This document shows positions 51,443 to 59,848 of a stretch of DNA of 64,000 nt, piece after piece. Where the stretch lies: positions 62,001 through 126,000 of the forward strand of contig JBFXGJ010000003.1 of the NCBI GenBank assembly GCA_050178135.1, read 5' to 3'. Source of the DNA: UBA288 sp050178135. Lineage in GTDB: Archaea; Halobacteriota; Methanomicrobia; Methanomicrobiales; Methanospirillaceae. The translations under genes and the position numbers were made by a program. The notes beneath the pieces are model-generated. The model saw only the letters and a list, made by a program, of their open reading frames with translations. It was not told the DNA's origin and did not search any database. Numbering within the stretch: position 1 is the stretch's first letter; each line of letters opens with the position of its first letter.

Positions 51443-52243
51443 ATGGGCAGCACTCCGGACTACGTCCACGGCTACTCGGCCACAGAGGAGCAGCGTCTCT
51501 CCGACCAGGCCGGAACCCTCGCGACGCTCCTCCACCGGGACACCCGGTTCCCGCCGGGCTCCCTCGTGCTCGAGGCGGGGTGCGGCACCGGCGCCCAGAC
51601 CGCGTTCGTGGCCGCTGCGAGCCCGGGGGCACGCCTGGTCTCGGTCGACCGTTCGGCCCCATCACTCCGCGCCGCCCGGTCCCGGGCGCTCGGGACCGAC
51701 CTTCTCCGCGGTGATATCGACGCCCTGCCGTTCCGGGACGGGTCCTTCGACCACGTCTTCGTCTGCTTCGTCCTCGAGCACCTCACCGACCCGCCGGGGG
51801 CGCTCGACCGCCTCCGCCGGCTCCTCCGACCCGGCGGCACCTGCAACGTGATCGAGGGCGACCACGGCTCCTGTTACTACCATCCCGAGACGCCCGAGGC
51901 GGCGGAGGCGTGGTGGGCCCTCGTCCGCGCCCAGGCGGCTGTAGGCGGAGACGCCCTGGTCGGCCGGCGGCTCTACCCGCTCCTCGCTGAGGCCGGCTTC
52001 CAGGAGGTGACGGTCTCGCCGCGCATGGTCTATGCGGACGAAAGCCGGCCGGGAATCCAGGAGGGGTTCGTCCAGAAGCCGATCGTCCCGATGGTGGAGG
52101 GGGCGCGTGAGCGGGCGATCGGACTCGGGCTCATCGAGCCGGGAACCTTCGACCGGGGGATCGCCGACCTTCGCCGGACCGGGCGGCCGGGCGGCACCTT
52201 CTGCTACACCTTCTTCCGGGCGACCGGGGTGAACCCGGGCTGA
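51443..52243 (+). CDS. SAM-dependent methyltransferase
   Basis: A 266-residue protein with VLEAGCGTGAQT (motif I), LVSVDRSA and FCFVLEHLTDPPGAL-like post motifs typical of the UbiE/small-molecule type. The C-terminal part has a GFVQKPIVPMVEGA segment. The acceptor is unknown. Confidence 0.85.
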   Translation: MGSTPDYVHGYSATEEQRLSDQAGTLATLLHRDTRFPPGSLVLEAGCGTGAQTAFVAAASPGARLVSVDRSAPSLRAARSRALGTDLLRGDIDALPFRDGSFDHVFVCFVLEHLTDPPGALDRLRRLLRPGGTCNVIEGDHGSCYYHPETPEAAEAWWALVRAQAAVGGDALVGRRLYPLLAEAGFQEVTVSPRMVYADESRPGIQEGFVQKPIVPMVEGARERAIGLGLIEPGTFDRGIADLRRTGRPGGTFCYTFFRATGVNPG

Positions 52244-52270
52244 CGAACCCGGAGCAGGACGTCCACCCGG

Positions 52271-54142
52271 TCACGGGCCCGGCAACGGGGACGGCGAGTC
52301 CATCCCGCCGGTGGGGCCTTTGTCCGCCGCGGGGAGGGTGAAGAAGAAGGTGCTGCCCCGACCCGGTTCGGACTCCACCCAGGTCCGCCCCCCGTGGAGA
52401 TCGACGATCCGGGCGACGAGGGCGAGGCCGATCCCGGTCCCCTCGTACTCGTCCCGGGTGTGGAGGCGCTGGAAGATCACGAAGATCCGGTCGAAGTACT
52501 CGGGCTCGATCCCGATCCCGTTGTCCTCCACCGCGAACCTCCAGGACCGGCCGTCCTGTTCCGCCGAGACGCGCACTCGCGGAGGTACGTCCTGGCGGCG
52601 GAACTTGAGCGCGTTGCTCAGCAGGTTGGCAAAGACCTGGCCGAGCTGGGTCGGGTCGGCCATCACCCGGGGCAGGGGACCGTGCTCGACGACCCCGCCG
52701 GAAGCCTCGATCGCCGGGGAGAGGTCCCGCAGCACCTCTTCGAAGACGGCCCCACTCTCGACGGGCCTGGGATTGCTTCCCCGCGTCGAGACCCGGGAGA
52801 GCTGGAGGAGGTCCTGGATCAGGGCCTGCATCCGGACGCCTGCCTCGACGATGAACCCGATGTACTCGTCCGCGTCGGGCCCGAGCCTCCCCCGGTACCG
52901 TCGCTGCAGGAGCTGGCTGAAGCTGACCACCGACCGGAGCGGCTCCTGGAGGTCGTGGCTCGAGACGTAGGCGAACCGCTCCAGCTCCTCGTTGGAGCGC
53001 CGGAGCCGTTCCGCCTGCGCCTCGAGGGCTGCCTCGGCCCGCTTCCGCCGGGTGATCTCGGAGAAGTAGAGGTTGACGTATCCCTGGTCGGGGATGGGCA
53101 CCATCGCGATCGAATAGACGATGGGACCGCAGGAAGCCTCGAGTTCGCGCAGCACGCCCAGGTCGAGCGAGACGGCCACCTCCTCGCAGAGGTGGGGCGA
53201 GAACCGATCCCCCCGCCCGATCCCCCAGGCCTCGAGGACCGCCTCGCCGGCCGGGTTGGTGTAGAGGACCGACCCCGTCCCGTCGAGCCGCATCACCGGG
53301 AACGGGGACTCGGAGAGGAAGACGGCAGCCGAACCGAGCTCGGCCTCCTTCTGCTCGAGGGCTTCGAGGGACCGGCGGAGCCGGTCCTCGACCTCGGTTC
53401 GCTGGACGACCTCTACTTCGAGCTCGGCGCGCGAGGCGGTGAGGGCCCGCAGGTCGGCCGTCATGCGGTTGAAGGAGCGTCCGAGCTCGCCCAGCTCGTC
53501 GTCGCCGTGCGCCGGCAGGACGAAGGAGAGGTCGCCCGAGCCGACGGCCCGGGTCCCCTCCTGGAGGGTGGCGATCGAGGCGAGCACCTGTCGGAAGTTG
53601 AGCAGGTAACTCACGAGCAAAAACGCAGCGAAGACCGCGACGAGGGAGGAGACGAGGAGGGTGCTCTGCCGCTCCACGCTCTCCTGCTTGTCCTGGATCA
53701 GAACGACAAGGTCCAGGGTGTCCTGGACGAGTGCCCGGTTCACCTCCGCGACCTGGCTCCAGGCTGCCGGCACGCCCCCTGCTCCCGCACCATCGCCGGC
53801 AGCCACCTCCTCGAAGACGTCGCCGAGCCCCTTCCAGGACTCCTCGAGCGCCGAGCAGAGCGCCTGCTCCCGGGCTCCATCCGCGGAGAGGGACACGAGT
53901 GCCTTTCCGAACGCTGCGTGCTCCAGGCGCCACTGGGCGAGCTGGCGGTCGTCGCGCAGGAGGAGGTAGCTGGAGGAGAGGTCGCTCAGAAGGTGTGCCC
54001 TCGCGTGGAGGTCCTCGGCGAGGACCTCACGCTCCTCGATCCCGCCCATCCGGAACTCCGTCCCGACCACCGAGGCGGAGATGATCACCACGGCTAATCC
54101 GAAGACGAGCATGATGATCGTCAGCCGCGTCCTGATCTTCAC
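52271..54142 (-). CDS. Membrane PAS histidine kinase with HAMP domain
   Basis: A 623-residue kinase. An N-terminal helix (about 8-28) and a second helix (about 168-186) enclose a helical sensor segment of about 140 residues, probably a four-helix bundle. HAMP (about 188-240), coiled coil, a PAS domain (about 265-375), H-box YVSSHDLQEPLRSVVSFSQL (His near 392) and the ATPase (FANLLSNALKF) follow. The SSHDLQEP form is that of phytochrome-type kinases. No regulator gene adjoins it. Confidence 0.9.
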   Translation of the reverse strand: MKIRTRLTIIMLVFGLAVVIISASVVGTEFRMGGIEEREVLAEDLHARAHLLSDLSSSYLLLRDDRQLAQWRLEHAAFGKALVSLSADGAREQALCSALEESWKGLGDVFEEVAAGDGAGAGGVPAAWSQVAEVNRALVQDTLDLVVLIQDKQESVERQSTLLVSSLVAVFAAFLLVSYLLNFRQVLASIATLQEGTRAVGSGDLSFVLPAHGDDELGELGRSFNRMTADLRALTASRAELEVEVVQRTEVEDRLRRSLEALEQKEAELGSAAVFLSESPFPVMRLDGTGSVLYTNPAGEAVLEAWGIGRGDRFSPHLCEEVAVSLDLGVLRELEASCGPIVYSIAMVPIPDQGYVNLYFSEITRRKRAEAALEAQAERLRRSNEELERFAYVSSHDLQEPLRSVVSFSQLLQRRYRGRLGPDADEYIGFIVEAGVRMQALIQDLLQLSRVSTRGSNPRPVESGAVFEEVLRDLSPAIEASGGVVEHGPLPRVMADPTQLGQVFANLLSNALKFRRQDVPPRVRVSAEQDGRSWRFAVEDNGIGIEPEYFDRIFVIFQRLHTRDEYEGTGIGLALVARIVDLHGGRTWVESEPGRGSTFFFTLPAADKGPTGGMDSPSPLPGP

Positions 54143-54271
54143 GGTCCCGCGCCCACCGGGACTCCCCCCGGCAGCCGGCTATTGTCATCGCATGGGTATG
54201 GCTCTTGCCATTCGCATCGCTCCCCGGCTGCAATTCACAACCCTCAAATAACCGCCGGGCGATCCGTAGGC

Positions 54272-54703
54272 ATGGATCAGAAAGAGATCATCGACTTCGC
54301 GAACGCGAACCCGGTCGCATGGATCGGCACCGTCGACGGGGACCAGCCCCGCGTGCGGGGGTTCGCGATGTGGTACGCGGACGAGACCGGGTTCTACTTC
54401 CACACGGGCGCGACGAAGGACATCTGCCGGCAGCTCCGGGCGAACCCGAAGGTCGAGCTCTGCTTTTACGACCCCGGGGACGGGCAGGGCGCAGGCCGGC
54501 AACTTAGGGTGGAGGGGACGGTGGAGTTCCTGGACGACCCGGCCCTGCGGGAGCGCCTCTACCAGGACCGCCCGTGGGTCCAATCGATCGTCGGCGAGAA
54601 CGATGCCCTCCTCGCCATCTTCCGCCTCGCCCACGGCGCGGCCTGGTTCTGGACCATGGCCGTCAACATGCACGAGCGCGAACAGGAACGGGTCCGGTTC
54701 TAG
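54272..54703 (+). CDS. PNPOx-like flavin-binding protein
   Basis: A 143-residue split-barrel protein. ANPVAWIGTVDGDQPRVRGF and AMWYADETGFYFHTGATKD are family hallmarks, with QLRVEGTVEFLDD in the barrel. It likely binds FMN or F420. It is only distantly similar to the other PNPOx-like protein in the window. A weak AT-rich promoter element (ctcaaataa, about 54243) is upstream. Confidence 0.82.
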   Translation: MDQKEIIDFANANPVAWIGTVDGDQPRVRGFAMWYADETGFYFHTGATKDICRQLRANPKVELCFYDPGDGQGAGRQLRVEGTVEFLDDPALRERLYQDRPWVQSIVGENDALLAIFRLAHGAAWFWTMAVNMHEREQERVRF

Positions 54704-54730
54704 GACCCATCCTCTCTTGTACCGGCGCTA

Positions 54731-56110
54731 TCAGCCCATTCCAAGTTCCTCGTCGAGCCAGTCGAAGACCCGCTGGCTTCCGAGTGCCTGGGCGCCCGCC
54801 TGGCAGTGGAGCCCGGCCCCCTCGTCCGCGGTGAAGGTGAGAAGGGACCGGTTCGCGGGCGGCAGGGCGTCGTAGAGCCTTTTGGCCTGGGAACCGAAGA
54901 ACTGGTTCTCCTCGACGTCGAGGACCAGGACGGGGCACGTGATCCGGTCCGCCGAGTCGTTCATGGTGTAGGCCTCGTGCGCCTTCATCAGGTCGGCCGG
55001 CGTCGTGACGCCGAAGGCCCACTGGCCGTGGGTGGTCGCCCAGTAGAGCTGGACGTCGTGCTCGATCATCCCGGCGACGAACCGGTTGTACTCGTCGGTC
55101 TGGTTGTAGAGGAAGTCGCGCAACTCGGCGGTCGTCATCCGGGCGGCGTCGGCGTCGTTCTCGAAGACGTCGTAGACCCCCTCGTTCGCGACCACGACCC
55201 GAAGCCGGTGCTCGTAGGCGGCGGCACGCGGAGCGAGGTACCCGCCCATGCTGATCCCATAGAGCACGAGCCGGTCGGGGTCGACCTCGGGCCGGGCCAC
55301 GGCCCAGTCGACGACCGGGGTGACGACGGCCTCCCAGTCGGGCCTGAAGTGGAAGGCCTGCTTCCTGACCGCCCGCCCCTGCCCGGGGCCGTCGAAGGCG
55401 AGGACGTTGTAGCCCCGCCGGACGGCGGCGGCCCCGACACCGGACCAGCATTCCTCGGCGGTCCCGTCGAACCCCTGGTGGACGATCACCGTTGGGGCAC
55501 GCTGCCCGCTGTCGGCAGCGGCAAAGAAGTAGCCGTGCAGGGTGGTCCCTTCGTACGGGATCTCGACCTCCTCGAACCGGACACCGGTCAGCGTGAGCCC
55601 GCGGACGAAGTCAGCGTGCATCGCATCCCAGAGCCGGACGATCTCGGGGTTCGACGGATCGTCGTGGAGGAAGAACTCGGCCGCACGGTAATACTCCGAG
55701 GAACGGAGATAGGCCTCGCCGGCGCTCACCGGGTGGCCGCGCTGCTCGGCCTCGACGCCGATCGCGTGGATTCGCTCAGCGGTCGCGTTCCACTCGTCGT
55801 GCCAGGCAGCGATGACGGGGTGAAGACCCCGGTCCTCGTGCGCAGCGATCCGGCGGGCGGTCTCGAGCGACTCCCCGAGGTCGGCCCCATGCTCGTAGGT
55901 CTTGCCGAGCGTCCGGACGAGCTCGAAGTAGAGGGAACGGTCCTGGAAGATGAGCGTTCCAGCAGAGGCGTTCGTCATGTTCGCGCCCGGGGGCGGTGTC
56001 GGGGTGCCCGGGGGAGGCGTCGCCCCGCCTTGAGGACCGCCAGTGCAGCCGGCGGCGAGCAGGACGAGGAGGAGGGCGAGCAGCAGGAGCGGGGGGTGGC
56101 GTCGGTTCAT
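54731..56110 (-). CDS. Exported lipoprotein alpha/beta hydrolase, FrsA/S9-like
   Basis: A 459-residue lipoprotein (LLAAGCTGG lipobox) with a proline-rich linker, a helical region (about 50-190) and an alpha/beta hydrolase domain. The nucleophile is in YGISMGGYLAP, the oxyanion strand is TVIVHQGFDG, and GLHCQAG holds a likely catalytic histidine. It resembles DUF1100/dihydropseudooxynicotine hydrolase-type enzymes; the substrate is unknown. Confidence 0.82.
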   Translation of the reverse strand: MNRRHPPLLLLALLLVLLAAGCTGGPQGGATPPPGTPTPPPGANMTNASAGTLIFQDRSLYFELVRTLGKTYEHGADLGESLETARRIAAHEDRGLHPVIAAWHDEWNATAERIHAIGVEAEQRGHPVSAGEAYLRSSEYYRAAEFFLHDDPSNPEIVRLWDAMHADFVRGLTLTGVRFEEVEIPYEGTTLHGYFFAAADSGQRAPTVIVHQGFDGTAEECWSGVGAAAVRRGYNVLAFDGPGQGRAVRKQAFHFRPDWEAVVTPVVDWAVARPEVDPDRLVLYGISMGGYLAPRAAAYEHRLRVVVANEGVYDVFENDADAARMTTAELRDFLYNQTDEYNRFVAGMIEHDVQLYWATTHGQWAFGVTTPADLMKAHEAYTMNDSADRITCPVLVLDVEENQFFGSQAKRLYDALPPANRSLLTFTADEGAGLHCQAGAQALGSQRVFDWLDEELGMG

Positions 56111-56179
56111 GAGAACCGATTCGGCGGAGAAGAGATAAGGATGGCGAACGCTTTCGACGGGGACTGGGGGGGCCGGCCC

Positions 56180-56779
56180 TCAGGCCGGGTTGGACGGATC
56201 GCTGGCCTCTGCAACACCGGCAGCACGGGACGGCGGAAGGGGTCGGCCGGCGGCGAGGGCGCTGACCATCTCCCGAAGGTCGGTGATCCGCTCGAGGCGT
56301 TCGGCCGCCACCGCCTCGGCAACCGAGGCCCGCTGCTCGGCCGCAACGGCCCGGTCGAGCACGGCGCCGAGCTCGATCCGGGCACGGTCCCGCTCGTCCG
56401 CCGCCAGGGCCGCCCGGGTCCTCGCCCGTGTCCGCTGGTCTTCGACCCGGTCCTGCTCCAGCTCCATCCGGTCCCGGGAGGCCTGCGAGGCGGCCACCTC
56501 GGCGGCGGCCACCCGGGCAAGGTGCTCGAGCTCTGAAACCCGCGCAGCGAGCGCGTCCCGTTCGGCCGTGAGGGCCGGCAGGGTCTCATCCACAGCCCGG
56601 AGCGCATCTTTCATCCGGGCGCGCTCACCCTCGGTGAGGGGTGCAGAACCGGTGGAATCGACGGTGCAGGCGGCAAGGACCGCCTGGAGAGCGAACTCCT
56701 CGCACGAGATGCCCGCGGCCCCGGCACGGGTCTTGAGGGCCGGGACGAACTCGTCTGGGAGACGAAGAGAGAGCCTCAT
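56180..56779 (-). CDS. Ribbon-helix-helix-like protein with long coiled coil
   Basis: The 199-residue product starts with MRLSLRLPDEFVPALKTRAG and ISCEEFALQAVL, which fits a small ribbon-helix-helix DNA-binding domain. Residues about 60-175 are a highly charged, heptad-like coiled coil rich in Ala, Arg and Glu. It may be a DNA-binding architectural or partition-like protein; no partner is visible. Confidence 0.6.
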   Translation of the reverse strand: MRLSLRLPDEFVPALKTRAGAAGISCEEFALQAVLAACTVDSTGSAPLTEGERARMKDALRAVDETLPALTAERDALAARVSELEHLARVAAAEVAASQASRDRMELEQDRVEDQRTRARTRAALAADERDRARIELGAVLDRAVAAEQRASVAEAVAAERLERITDLREMVSALAAGRPLPPSRAAGVAEASDPSNPA

Positions 56780-56870
56780 GCGAAGAGGTACGGACTCGGG
56801 GGACTTCTGCCTTCTCCTTCTGGCCCCGCGGACCGCAACGCCCATCCGGTGCCGCCGCCCATCCCCCATC

Positions 56871-57533
56871 ATGAACGTGCTTGCGATCGGCGCCCACCCT
56901 GACGACGTCGAGATCGGGTGCGGCGGAGCCCTCGCGCTCCATGCCCGGGCCGGTGACCGGGTCACGGTCTGCTGCGTTACCGATGGGGAAGCGGGCGGGC
57001 TCGACCGGGAGCCCGAGGAGCTCGCGGCGCTGCGGCGGGGCGAGGCAGAGGCGGGCGCACGAACCCTGGGCGCGCTCGAGCCCCTGTTTCTCGGCTTTCC
57101 GGATGGCCGGCTTGCCTATGCCGGCTACCGCCTGGTCGCCGCTCTCGGCCGGTTCATCCGCGAGGAGCGGCCCGCACTCGTCTACGTCCACCACCCGGAG
57201 GACGGGCACCCCGACCATGCGCACCTGGCCGGCGCCGTGATCGACGCCTGCCGTCGGGCCGGCGCGCACGCCTTTACCGATCTCGGCCCGACCCCCCACC
57301 GGGTCGAGGGGGTCCGCCTCTACGAGGTCTGGACCCCTCTTCGCGAGGTCGCCGTCGTCGTCGACATCTCGCACGTCGTCCGCCAGAAGGCAGAGGCGAT
57401 CCGGTGCCACGCGTCGCAGGTCCAGCTCGTGCCGTACGACGAGGTCGCCCTCGGGCTCAATCGGTACCGCTCGGTCCTCCTGCGGTCCGCGATCCACGTC
57501 GAGGCCTTCGGCACGGCGACGACCACCTGGTGA
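56871..57533 (+). CDS. PIG-L/LmbE-type deacetylase
   Basis: A 220-residue protein with the zinc site AHPDDVEIGCGG (His, Asp, Asp) at the start and a later HPDHAHLAGAV with the third ligand. These enzymes remove acetyl from N-acetylglucosamine conjugates. The substrate here is not known. It is divergent from the coiled-coil gene. Confidence 0.88.
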   Translation: MNVLAIGAHPDDVEIGCGGALALHARAGDRVTVCCVTDGEAGGLDREPEELAALRRGEAEAGARTLGALEPLFLGFPDGRLAYAGYRLVAALGRFIREERPALVYVHHPEDGHPDHAHLAGAVIDACRRAGAHAFTDLGPTPHRVEGVRLYEVWTPLREVAVVVDISHVVRQKAEAIRCHASQVQLVPYDEVALGLNRYRSVLLRSAIHVEAFGTATTTW

Positions 57534-57578
57534 CCGCGATCGATCATCAATAAATGCCCGGGCGCCGACTCCCCCTCC

Positions 57579-57917
57579 ATGAAGATGGTGGTGGCGATCA
57601 TCCGGGACTCGCGGCTCGACGCTGTGAAAATGGCCCTCGACGAGCTCGGCTACGGCTCGATCACGGTCACCGACGTCCGGGGACGGGGAGAGCAGCGCGG
57701 GCGTCGGCAGGAGTTTCGCGGCCAGGAGTACGAGATCGACCTGCTGCCCCGGACCCGTCTCGAGGTGGCGGTCCACGACGACGCGGTCGCACGGGTCGTG
57801 GACCTGATCTGCGACACGGCCCGGACCGGGGAGCCCGGGGACGGCAAGCTCTTCATCTTCCCACTCGAGGAGGTGGTCCGGGTCCGGACCAGGGAGCGGG
57901 GAAAGGACGTCCTCTAG
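57579..57917 (+). CDS. P-II family (GlnB/GlnK-like) signalling protein
   Basis: A 112-residue P-II protein. The T-loop has FRGQEYEIDLLPR with the Tyr that is uridylylated in bacteria. The B-loop is RTGEPGDGKLFI and the C-loop is VVRVRTRERG, for ATP and 2-oxoglutarate binding. No amtB or glnA is adjacent, unlike most methanogen glnK genes. A TATA-like tcaataaat lies about 30 bases before the start. It overlaps the convergent cca gene by 4 bases. Confidence 0.88.
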   Translation: MKMVVAIIRDSRLDAVKMALDELGYGSITVTDVRGRGEQRGRRQEFRGQEYEIDLLPRTRLEVAVHDDAVARVVDLICDTARTGEPGDGKLFIFPLEEVVRVRTRERGKDVL

Positions 57918-59251
57918 GCGCGCTCGAGCCGGAGAAGGGGAGAGGCCTGGTCCAGGAATGCCCTGAGAAACGGGGCGAACTCATCGGACCAGCAGGCCGG
58001 CCCCACCAGGAGCTCCCGCTCGTTCAGGGCGCGGCGGACGTGCTTGCCGAGCGAGACCTGGAGGACCGCGTCCGAGTCGAGGAGGTCGGCGGCCCGGCAG
58101 TAGCGGCGTGGCACCTCGACGACGTAGCGACCGTCCTCGATGAACGGACCCGCGATGGCGGCGCCCCGCGGCGCGTACTTCTCCCGGAAACGCTCGGCGT
58201 TCTCCCGGTTCCAGAGCGGCGGGCCCTGGTGGCGTGTGACCGGCGGGAGGGTATCGACCTGGAGTTCAAAGAGGAGGAGGCAGTGGTCTGGCCCCATCTC
58301 CGCGTCCGCCCGGTTCACCGCGAACTCGTGCCGGCCCAGGAGCTGGACCAGGCCATCGAGGCTCTTTCTGAGCTGGGGCACGACGATGTCCTCGATCAGG
58401 TTCGGGGTCGGGAACCGGATGGCGAAGAGTGCGGTTCCCCGGGCGGCGAGCTGCGCGGAGAAGTCCTCGGACTCGATCGGGGGGCGCGGACGACGGTCGA
58501 AGAACACCGTCGAGGGAGCATCCAGGTAGGCACGGGCGAGCTCGACGAACTCCATCATCCGCGAGAGCGAGACCGAGGCGGAGACGTTCCGGTTCGGGTC
58601 GACCGGGTCCACAACGACAAGCGGCTCCTCGAAGCGCTTTGCCGCGTGCCCCTCCAGGTCGATCACGGTCCCCGGGCGCCAGCCGCTCGCTCCCTCGAGC
58701 ACGCCGCGGAACGAGCCGTAGTGAAGGACCAGGAGCTCGCAGAGGTAGCCGGCGAACCCCTCGGTCATCTGGTCCGAGCCGTAGACCCCGCCGGCCTGGG
58801 CCATCCTTTTCAGCAGGAGGACGTCGTCGACGAGCCCCCCGACCCGGGCGGTCACGTAGCGGGTGTGGAACGGTGTCCGGTCGACCGCGCTCTGGATGCC
58901 GGCCGCAGAGGCGACCCGGTAACACGGGACCAGGTCGACGTCGATCCCGTCCACGGTGGCGTTGATATACGGGTGCTCGGCGTACTTCTCCCGGTAGCCG
59001 TCGCCGAACTCGAGCGCGACCGCCCGGGCGAGGGCGAGCCCCTCGCGCTCGAGCGAGTCGCGGTCAAGGTCGGGCGGAAAGAGGAGAAAGAGGTCGAGGT
59101 CGCGGTCCCCCCGGACCCAGGTGCCCCGGGCGGCCGATCCGACCACCATCGCCTCGACCCCCTCGCGCTCGATCGCCGGGACGAGGAGGTCGATGACGGA
59201 CTGGAGGTGGGCGAGCTCGTCCGGCCGGGGCCGGATCTCGGCGAGCACCAC
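57914..59251 (-). CDS. cca: CCA tRNA nucleotidyltransferase, archaeal class I
   Basis: A 445-residue archaeal CCA-adding enzyme that restores the 3' CCA of tRNAs. The catalytic GSAARGTWVRGDRDLDLF at about 38-55 holds the metal-binding acidic pair. The third carboxylate is in IDVDLVPCYRV. The length and the RNA-binding C-terminal region are normal. Start is GTG at 59251 or 59254, about 15 bases after the thpR stop, so the two form an operon. Confidence 0.93.
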   Translation of the reverse strand: MVLAEIRPRPDELAHLQSVIDLLVPAIEREGVEAMVVGSAARGTWVRGDRDLDLFLLFPPDLDRDSLEREGLALARAVALEFGDGYREKYAEHPYINATVDGIDVDLVPCYRVASAAGIQSAVDRTPFHTRYVTARVGGLVDDVLLLKRMAQAGGVYGSDQMTEGFAGYLCELLVLHYGSFRGVLEGASGWRPGTVIDLEGHAAKRFEEPLVVVDPVDPNRNVSASVSLSRMMEFVELARAYLDAPSTVFFDRRPRPPIESEDFSAQLAARGTALFAIRFPTPNLIEDIVVPQLRKSLDGLVQLLGRHEFAVNRADAEMGPDHCLLLFELQVDTLPPVTRHQGPPLWNRENAERFREKYAPRGAAIAGPFIEDGRYVVEVPRRYCRAADLLDSDAVLQVSLGKHVRRALNERELLVGPACWSDEFAPFLRAFLDQASPLLRLERA

Positions 59252-59268
59252 CTCGCGGATCGCGTCGG

Positions 59269-59808
59269 TCAGAGCCGCACCTCCGCGAGGGTCTCGTAGA
59301 CGGGGCCGGCGGGGCCGAGCGTGCTCTTCTTGAGCTGGAACGCGTCGACCCGGCAGATCCCGAAACCGTCACCGGGGAGGGCCCGGAGCCGTTCCAGGAG
59401 GGAGGGGTGGAAGGACTTCACCCGCGCCACCGTCGCGTGGCCCCGGAACGGCCGGCGCTCGGGGGAGTAGCCGAGCGGGACGAGGGCGTCCGTCACCGAC
59501 CGTGCGAGGACGCCGAGCGAGCCGTCGTCCGCGATGGAGCACCAGATGGTGCGAGGCGACGAACGGCTGTTCCCGACGATCGGGCCGACCGCGAGGTCGA
59601 ACGGGGGCCGCCGGACGGCCGAGAGGGCGTCGGCGATCACCGGCAGGCGGTCGGGGTCGACCTCGCCGAGGAAGGCGAGCGTGACGTGGATGAGCGCCGG
59701 GTCGACGAACGTGAGCCGGGCCTCCGAACCACGAAGGCTCTCGGCCGCCTCGCCGATCCGGGCCCGAATCTCACCGGGGAGGTCGACGGCGACGAAGGTC
59801 CGCACCAT
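59269..59808 (-). CDS. thpR: RNA 2',3'-cyclic phosphodiesterase
   Basis: A 179-residue 2H phosphoesterase with the two catalytic motifs HVTLAFLG (about 43) and HATVARVK (about 126), which opens 2',3'-cyclic phosphates at RNA ends. The ATG at 59808 (MVRTFVAVDLP) is the family start. The thpR-cca pair is a recurring archaeal arrangement, linked to tRNA repair and 3'-end maturation. Confidence 0.92.
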   Translation of the reverse strand: MVRTFVAVDLPGEIRARIGEAAESLRGSEARLTFVDPALIHVTLAFLGEVDPDRLPVIADALSAVRRPPFDLAVGPIVGNSRSSPRTIWCSIADDGSLGVLARSVTDALVPLGYSPERRPFRGHATVARVKSFHPSLLERLRALPGDGFGICRVDAFQLKKSTLGPAGPVYETLAEVRL

Positions 59809-59848
59809 GGGGGAGAGTGTGGGCGTGGAGGATAGAAAGGGTGATCGG

